From contig JBAVQS010000250.1 of NCBI GenBank assembly GCA_049694275.1, positions 3,578 through 67,577 of the forward strand: a DNA stretch of 64,000 bases. The letters run 5' to 3'. Shown here piece by piece: positions 58,755 to 64,000 of the stretch. Made by a program: the position numbers and the translations under genes. The stretch's first letter is position 1. Each line of letters opens with the position of its first letter. A model generated the notes under the pieces. The model did not search any database. It was given only the letters and a program-made list of their open reading frames with translations, and was not told the DNA's origin. The DNA is from JBAVQS01 sp049694275. GTDB taxonomy: Bacteria > Chloroflexota > Anaerolineae > UBA4142 > SHND01.

Positions 58755-60164
58755 TTAGGACGCGGGGACGGAATCCTTTGCCCCCGCCCGTTGCTTGGCT
58801 TGATTCTCGATAAATACGAGCCCGCCCAGGAACAACCACGCCAATACGCTGGCGCGGAAGCCGTTCAAACCGATATTATAGGCAAAGGGCAAAATCCAGT
58901 CATTCTGCATTCCTCCCTCAGCCATGCCAACCATCGCCCCGAGGCAGGCAAATACATAGCCCTGCATAAAGTCGCCTTTAAAGCGGTTCCGCAAAGACCA
59001 CGCCAGCGATCCCAATTGCAGTTGAAGCCACACATACAATCCCAGGCCCACAATACCCATCTCAGCCATGATATCCACATACTGATTGTGCGAATTAAAG
59101 CTCACGGCATAGCCCAGGATTCCATAGAGCTGAGTGTAAAAGTAATAGTTCGCTGGGCCCAGTCCAATGATAGGACTATTCGGGATAACCTGAGTGACAA
59201 CAACCCGCCAGGCTTCCAGGCGCGTATCAGTGCTGTACTGCTTGGCGCCGAGCAGCGCGGCAAAGAAATCAGGACTGGTATACAACAGCACGCCCAGGGC
59301 AATGACCGTCACCAGGAGCCCCACCCGCCAGGAACGCAGCCATATCAGCGCGCCGATCGTGATCGCCATCGGCACCCAGCCCGATGTCCACAACCGATTG
59401 AAAAAATAGCACGCGACAAAGCTGACGCCGAGGAGAAAGATCAAATAGAACCTGGGCCAGGGTCGGAGCTTTTGATTGAACAGGAGCTGCCCGAGGGACA
59501 ATGCAGTAATCCAGGTCCAGAAAACACTGCCATCTGCCCCGTATGTGATGAGCACCCCCTGCAATCCTTGCCACGGGGTCAATCGGGACAGGATATACGG
59601 AGTGCTCATGACCAAAAAGACGCCGACGAGGACCTTGAGTTGATGCTCTGTCTGGATGCGGTTCGCGAGGAGCCAAAAGGCGCCCGCAGAGAGAATAAAT
59701 ACGGCCCAACCGGCCAACTGAGTTGCAAATGGCGCGGTGTGGGCAAATGGATTCCATGGGACAATCCCCGCAGCAAGCGAGACAGTCGCAGAGACACAAA
59801 ACAAGAACAAGGGCACGTTAACCCGTGAGGATAACCACTCAACGTGGTGATGGCGCAGCATCTCGATAATCCACAGCGCCAGGAGCAACGGCAAAAGTAA
59901 AATCGTGATATTGACCACGGTTTGGGTTCCAGTTGCAATGGCGAACGGAACGACGAGGTCTGCGATCATCAGCGCCGGCAAACCCAACTGCGGTCTCAAC
60001 ATCAAGACGAGGAGCGCCGGCACGGCGATCAAGGCCCCCACAACCAGGATCGACGCGCTCTGTCCAAAATAATAGGCCAGGCCCAGAACCGCGGCGACCA
60101 CCGTCAACGGGAACAGCACGCGCTGCGGCCAATCTTTTAAATCAAGCTGTGCAAAATTTGTCAT
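58755..60164 (-). CDS. O-antigen ligase/polymerase-like membrane protein (Wzy/WaaL)
   Basis: 469 aa with about 11-12 hydrophobic helices. The long external loop in the C-half (RLEAWRVVVTQVIPNSPIIGLGPANYYFYTQLYG ... SFNSHNQYVDIMAEMGIVG, shown in parts) carries the R and H...N..E motifs of the Wzy_C/O-antigen ligase family. It would polymerise or attach lipid-linked glycan outside the membrane. The gene lies 2 nt before the next one on the same strand and 20 nt after the nucleotidyltransferase, consistent with one operon. Confidence 0.9.
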   Translation of the reverse strand: MTNFAQLDLKDWPQRVLFPLTVVAAVLGLAYYFGQSASILVVGALIAVPALLVLMLRPQLGLPALMIADLVVPFAIATGTQTVVNITILLLPLLLALWIIEMLRHHHVEWLSSRVNVPLFLFCVSATVSLAAGIVPWNPFAHTAPFATQLAGWAVFILSAGAFWLLANRIQTEHQLKVLVGVFLVMSTPYILSRLTPWQGLQGVLITYGADGSVFWTWITALSLGQLLFNQKLRPWPRFYLIFLLGVSFVACYFFNRLWTSGWVPMAITIGALIWLRSWRVGLLVTVIALGVLLYTSPDFFAALLGAKQYSTDTRLEAWRVVVTQVIPNSPIIGLGPANYYFYTQLYGILGYAVSFNSHNQYVDIMAEMGIVGLGLYVWLQLQLGSLAWSLRNRFKGDFMQGYVFACLGAMVGMAEGGMQNDWILPFAYNIGLNGFRASVLAWLFLGGLVFIENQAKQRAGAKDSVPAS

Positions 60165-60165
60165 A

Positions 60166-61251
60166 TTACTCTTTGGGCGTCTCCCCCCGCAATCCCATGC
60201 GATACCCCTGCGCGATATAACCCCCGATCACCCAGCGATAGAGCGGCGCCAGGACCTGTGGCTGCGGATAAACCCGCTCGAACAGGTGGGTCACCATTTC
60301 CAATCCCGGCAGGACTGGCCACGCAGCTAACACCTGCCGCACAATTTTTTTTGCAATGAGGCTGGGTGAATCCTCTCCCCACTGTACATAGCCTTTATCG
60401 CGGAACATAGGCAGGAGCGGCGCCAGGTCCGGATACTTGCGAAACAAGGAAACGGCCAGGCTGGCCTGAAAGCGATAGCGCCTGGTAAATGTGTCCAAAT
60501 CACGAATCGCATAGTCGCGGTGATAACAATGCGCATCGGGACTGGACCGAAAGGCAAACCCCTGCTTGTACGCCCGGTAGGTCAGGTCCACGTCAAGCCA
60601 GAGCGTGCGAGGGTCGTCGGCGACCTTTTGCCACATCCCCAACGCAAAGAAATGTTCCCGCTTGATCGAGAAATTGTTACTGGCAAAGCTGGCAAAGCTC
60701 GGATTGCCTGTATTATAAGCCGAGCTGGCCGTAAGCCGCGTATAGATGGACCGGAACACGGTATCTTCTGGTGTCAGGTGCGGGAGCAGTTCCCCCATGA
60801 CGATCACCCGGGCCTGCGCCTGATGCTCCTTGACCAACCCGGCAAGATAATCCGGTTCGAGCAGCATATCGTCGTCCACAAAAACAAGGAGCGCGCCCCG
60901 GCTGGCCCCGGCCCCGGTATTGCGCGCCATAGCCCCACCCTGATGCCCTTCTTGGCAATAGCACACGGCAAAGGGGTAACGGCCCTGAGCGACCTGGGGC
61001 GTCTCGTCAGACGAGCCATCGTCCACCACGACCACCTCAAACCGATCCGGCGGAAGAGACTGCCGGGCCAGCGTTTCCATGAGCTGGCGCAACATCGCCG
61101 CCCGGTTCCGGGTTGGAATAATGACGCTGACCAGGGGCGCGTCCATTTGCTTTTCGCTCGACAGATCCAGCACGTTCTCATCGGCGAAATGCGCTTGTTC
61201 GATGCGAACGCGCGGATCGCCCTTGTCCCCTATGGCCCCTTGATTTCCCAT
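60166..61251 (-). CDS. glycosyltransferase family 2
   Basis: 361 aa from ATG 61251, one of several possible starts that all overlap the upstream gene by about 20 nt. GT-A motifs: VSVIIPTRNRAAMLRQLMETL, VVVDDGSSDETP, GAMARNTGAGASRGALLVFVDDDML (DDD), and a C-terminal acceptor part with DVDLTYRAYKQGF and ARWP-like helices. Length and mid-section place it with surface-glycan transferases. Acceptor unknown. Confidence 0.88.
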   Translation of the reverse strand: MGNQGAIGDKGDPRVRIEQAHFADENVLDLSSEKQMDAPLVSVIIPTRNRAAMLRQLMETLARQSLPPDRFEVVVVDDGSSDETPQVAQGRYPFAVCYCQEGHQGGAMARNTGAGASRGALLVFVDDDMLLEPDYLAGLVKEHQAQARVIVMGELLPHLTPEDTVFRSIYTRLTASSAYNTGNPSFASFASNNFSIKREHFFALGMWQKVADDPRTLWLDVDLTYRAYKQGFAFRSSPDAHCYHRDYAIRDLDTFTRRYRFQASLAVSLFRKYPDLAPLLPMFRDKGYVQWGEDSPSLIAKKIVRQVLAAWPVLPGLEMVTHLFERVYPQPQVLAPLYRWVIGGYIAQGYRMGLRGETPKE

Positions 61252-63011
61252 ACGATCGCGCCCTGGCAATTCCACCCTATCTCTCGCTCATATTTGCTCA
61301 AATTCGCCGGGGTCAATCCGGTATTCGCAGTGACGACCTTCCATTGGTCCGCGTCCATATTGAATATATCGGTCATCCAGACACGCTCCCCTTTCTGGCG
61401 CGCCTCGGCAATGATCCGGTCCATTTCCCTGGCTAGCCCCGGACCGTCGGGCGTCTTGCCAAAGAGTGCGGCAGACAATTCCAGGAGCTGGACCGCTTTG
61501 CGATTCTCAAGAAACAGGTATCGTGTATACCCATCCCAGCCGGAGCTAATGATCAAATCCTCCTTGCCCATGTGCTGCGCCGTGCACATCCCCTGCACGA
61601 ATGCCATATTGGGTTGATTGTGGTCCGGGCCAATCGCAAGTGAGAGATTGGCCGCCAGGATCGAGGCGACGCCAAGGATGCCCAGCGCGCCTAATGCCTG
61701 CGCACGCGGCCACCGCCACTCCGCAACAAGATCCCCGAACGGAATGCACAGCAGGATTCCAAAGGGAATGAACGCCGGCAGCCACCGCTTGAGACTATAG
61801 GGGTCCTGCCAGACGGCAAAAGTACCAATCAGCACGACCCAGGCGAGACAGAGCAGCAACAAACGCCCCCGCCCCTGCGGTGCGTTCGCACCCTGTGTGT
61901 CGATCGGCGCGCGCACATTATGATTGTCGGTTACAGTAGACTGCGAATCGCCCTGGCCCGCCGCACTACGGCGGAAACGCCAGGGCGGGCGATGCGAACG
62001 CGCCGTCCAGACCTGTATGACATATCGAATCCACCAGAATAACGCCAGCGCCAGAATAAGCGCCAGCGCACCGAGCGACACCTGGCCGATGAGTCGGTCG
62101 GCCGAGAACGTTCCGGACAAGAGCAGGCGCAACCGCATCCCGCGCTCAATCGGCAGGATGGCGGCGCCCAGGTTAGTCAACGCGAGCGGTATCCGCTCCA
62201 GGCTGAACGCGCCGTACATCGGGGCATCGTCGACCAGGTACTTGGGCTGTAGCCATGTCAACAGTGCTGGTAAGGAATCATTCCGGGCCAGCACGACGCC
62301 AAACCCCACGACCCCGGCGACCAAAAGCGCCGTCAGCGTTACACCGTACCACACGGCGAGCTGAATCCGGCGACGCAGGTCCAACCGCGTCAGGAGAAAT
62401 AATATCGCGAGACCCAATACCCCCGCGCTGACCACGTGCTCCAGGTCGGCAATAATCGCCAGGGCAACGGCGACCGCGATCCCAATGACATACAACTGCT
62501 GCGTGCGCGGCGCCGGCTCATTTTCGCGCGGTGCGGCCTGCAATGCAAAAAACAACCCGGCCGCGCCGACCAGGAAAAACAGCGCCATTATATTGTACCA
62601 GGTCTCTGCGACAAAATACCAGTACCCGTACGAAAAGGCCAGCCCGAGCGCAAGGAGCATCCCGACCCAGCGCGACCTTGCCATTCGGGTAAACAGTTCG
62701 GCGAGAAACACGATGCCCCCCGCACCCAACAGAGCATTCAAGACCTGGAGCGGCCATGTCGCATCCCCCTGGTAGCCTAGCTCCTTCCAGGCGGCGTAAT
62801 AGGGGACCCCGGCGACGGCGTAGAGAATATGGCGCATGTTGACGACAACGTGGCCCTGCGTCACATCCAGCGCGGTCTGAATAGCCCCATCCCAGCTCCT
62901 TTGCTGCGACGGCCAGGCCAGATAGAGAACCAAAACCGCGAACGCCAGGCTCAGGTCCAGGGCCCATCGACGCGTGATCCAGTGCGGCCAGCGCGACTGA
63001 TTCTTAATCAT
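61230..63011 (-). CDS. polytopic membrane protein, likely GT-C-type glycosyltransferase
   Basis: 593 aa from ATG 63011, which overlaps the stop of the upstream gene. About 11 hydrophobic helices and a C-terminal soluble domain of some 150 residues (LIISSGWDGYTRYLFLENRKA ... ERVWMTDIFNMDADQWKVV). The first external loop has QQRSWDGAIQTALDVTQGHVVV, with the Asp placed as in GT-C enzymes. No family name is certain. A Gln/Ser/Asp-rich segment near residue 360 (AAGQGDSQSTVTDNHNVRAP) looks like a flexible insertion. Part of the polysaccharide operon. Confidence 0.72.
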   Translation of the reverse strand: MIKNQSRWPHWITRRWALDLSLAFAVLVLYLAWPSQQRSWDGAIQTALDVTQGHVVVNMRHILYAVAGVPYYAAWKELGYQGDATWPLQVLNALLGAGGIVFLAELFTRMARSRWVGMLLALGLAFSYGYWYFVAETWYNIMALFFLVGAAGLFFALQAAPRENEPAPRTQQLYVIGIAVAVALAIIADLEHVVSAGVLGLAILFLLTRLDLRRRIQLAVWYGVTLTALLVAGVVGFGVVLARNDSLPALLTWLQPKYLVDDAPMYGAFSLERIPLALTNLGAAILPIERGMRLRLLLSGTFSADRLIGQVSLGALALILALALFWWIRYVIQVWTARSHRPPWRFRRSAAGQGDSQSTVTDNHNVRAPIDTQGANAPQGRGRLLLLCLAWVVLIGTFAVWQDPYSLKRWLPAFIPFGILLCIPFGDLVAEWRWPRAQALGALGILGVASILAANLSLAIGPDHNQPNMAFVQGMCTAQHMGKEDLIISSGWDGYTRYLFLENRKAVQLLELSAALFGKTPDGPGLAREMDRIIAEARQKGERVWMTDIFNMDADQWKVVTANTGLTPANLSKYEREIGWNCQGAIVWEIKGP

Positions 63012-64000
63012 GGGATGCATCCTCGCGCGCGCGGCTAAAAATCTCGTTCAGCCTTTCCGCATGCGTCTCCGGCGCAAACTCACGCCGGACATATTCCCAT
63101 CCACGCATCCCCATCCTTTGCGCCAGGTCCTCATCGCTCAATATCCGTTCCAGCCGGTCTGCCAGCGCGCTCACATCTTTCACCGGAATCAGGTAGCCGT
63201 ACTCGCCATCCCTGAGCCAGCTCGGGATCCCGCCCGCATTAAAAGCCACAACGGGACGACCGTGGGTCAGCGCCTCAATGCCCACTTTGCCAAACGTCTC
63301 GGGCGCAATAAAAGGCATCGCCAATACGGTACTGCCCTGGTAACAGGCATCCAGTTCATCGCCCATCCGCCATCCCACAAACTCTACCTGCTCCGCGAGG
63401 TCCATATCCTGCGCGAGTTGGCGATAGGCCGCGCCGCGTGTCCCCTCGCCGACCACTTGAAGGCGCACAGGTATCTTGATCAGCTTGAGCGCCTGCAGCA
63501 GATAGGGCAACCCCTTTTCGATTTCGAGCCGGCCGACAAACAAGATCGTCCGGGCCGGGCCGGCCGGGGTCGGCGCGTTCGGGACATCGGTAGGCGCATG
63601 GCCCACCTCGACAAAGTGGGGTGGGAGCAGCGAGATCCGGCCGGCCGGGTAGCGATTTTGCACGAGCAGGTCACGCATATACGGACTACCCACAATTAAC
63701 CGGGGCAGCGCGACATAGGCCGCCCGGATGGCGGCAGTCCTGCTCAATATTCGCGCCACCGAACGGGGATGCCGCGCCGACGCGCACCGCCGCAGGTAAA
63801 TCATCGGCACGCACCCCAGGCCAAACGGCTGCCGGCAGATCTCTTCGCCGCGCTTGAAGAGCTTGACCAGCCCCGGGCATGCGGCGTAAAAGGTGTGAAT
63901 ATAGGCCACCGTCGGCGCAAGCGCGCCGGCATCCCGAATGACCTCCGGTTCGTACACTGCGTGCAGCATGATCACATCCGGCGCAATCTCGCGAATCAAT
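63004..64000 (-). CDS. glycosyltransferase family 4 (5' end cut by window)
   Basis: At least 331 residues; the frame is open at the window end, so the true start is outside. GT-B fold: acceptor half with YIHTFYAACPGLVKLFKRGEEICRQPFGLGC (a Cys-containing loop), then TILFVGRLEIEKGLPYLLQALK, FVGWRMGDELDACYQGSTVLAMPFIAPETFGKVGIEALTHGRPVVAF in segments, the E(x7)E donor motif. It is a retaining transferase for surface glycans. The end overlaps the next start (ATGATTAA). Confidence 0.9.
   Translation of the reverse strand, partial: LIREIAPDVIMLHAVYEPEVIRDAGALAPTVAYIHTFYAACPGLVKLFKRGEEICRQPFGLGCVPMIYLRRCASARHPRSVARILSRTAAIRAAYVALPRLIVGSPYMRDLLVQNRYPAGRISLLPPHFVEVGHAPTDVPNAPTPAGPARTILFVGRLEIEKGLPYLLQALKLIKIPVRLQVVGEGTRGAAYRQLAQDMDLAEQVEFVGWRMGDELDACYQGSTVLAMPFIAPETFGKVGIEALTHGRPVVAFNAGGIPSWLRDGEYGYLIPVKDVSALADRLERILSDEDLAQRMGMRGWEYVRREFAPETHAERLNEIFSRAREDASHD

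Overview
The window looks like a chromosomal piece of an uncultured Chloroflexota bacterium, probably Anaerolineae-like. This is inferred from gene content, not from a marker gene. It is roughly 60% GC, with many STAND-type ATPase fusions, several hypothetical families of a kind seen in Chloroflexota, ABC-2 exporter cassettes, and intergenic palindromes and short word-like repeats. No rRNA is present. The only tRNA is a tRNA-Leu(GAG). No integrase, transposase, phage structural gene or CRISPR array was seen.

Layout: 1-4985 (minus) is a YbhGFSR-like exporter with two ABC-2 permeases, two ATPases and an HlyD lipoprotein cut by the window edge. 5245-7952 (plus) pairs a DUF362 lipoprotein with a NapH-NapG-like polyferredoxin fusion. 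8012-19822 (minus) is the most accessory part. It holds a cyclase-STAND-TPR regulator, four small unknown genes including two paralogues, a cold-shock protein, a TIR-SIR2-transglutaminase-like fusion, a 142-bp tandem repeat array, a GIY-YIG protein, and a SIR2-STAND / FGE-sulfatase gene split by one in-frame TAG. tRNA-Leu lies next to it, followed by two hypothetical genes.

22163-29224 (plus) holds carbohydrate genes: an (alpha/alpha)6-like hydrolase, a GH2 beta-mannosidase, a GalE-like epimerase and a GT4 glycosyltransferase. 29221-36850 is a tryptophan operon with a consensus promoter and a T-box leader whose specifier reads UGG (Trp). It runs trpD-C-F-B-A-trpS-trpB2; trpE and trpG are not in the window. 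Uncharged tRNA-Trp would therefore raise both Trp synthesis and Trp-tRNA synthetase. 36927-40591 carries an alkyltransferase-like DNA repair protein, a ParB/sulfiredoxin-fold protein and an NfeD-flotillin pair.

40721-42275 is a small toxin-antitoxin-like patch (DUF433, PIN-like DUF5615, a DUF2283 remnant, DUF2442). 42366-53225 contains an HlyD adaptor, a LysM-M23 lipoprotein, a protoglobin-Rieske-Rieske fusion, an M4 peptidase, a PrsW-like protease, small hypotheticals and dinB with a probably leaderless promoter. 53279-64000 (minus) is a tightly packed surface-polysaccharide cluster: acyltransferase, GT39-like, GT2 proteins, nucleotidyltransferase, O-antigen ligase-like protein, membrane glycosyltransferase and a GT4 protein cut by the window edge.
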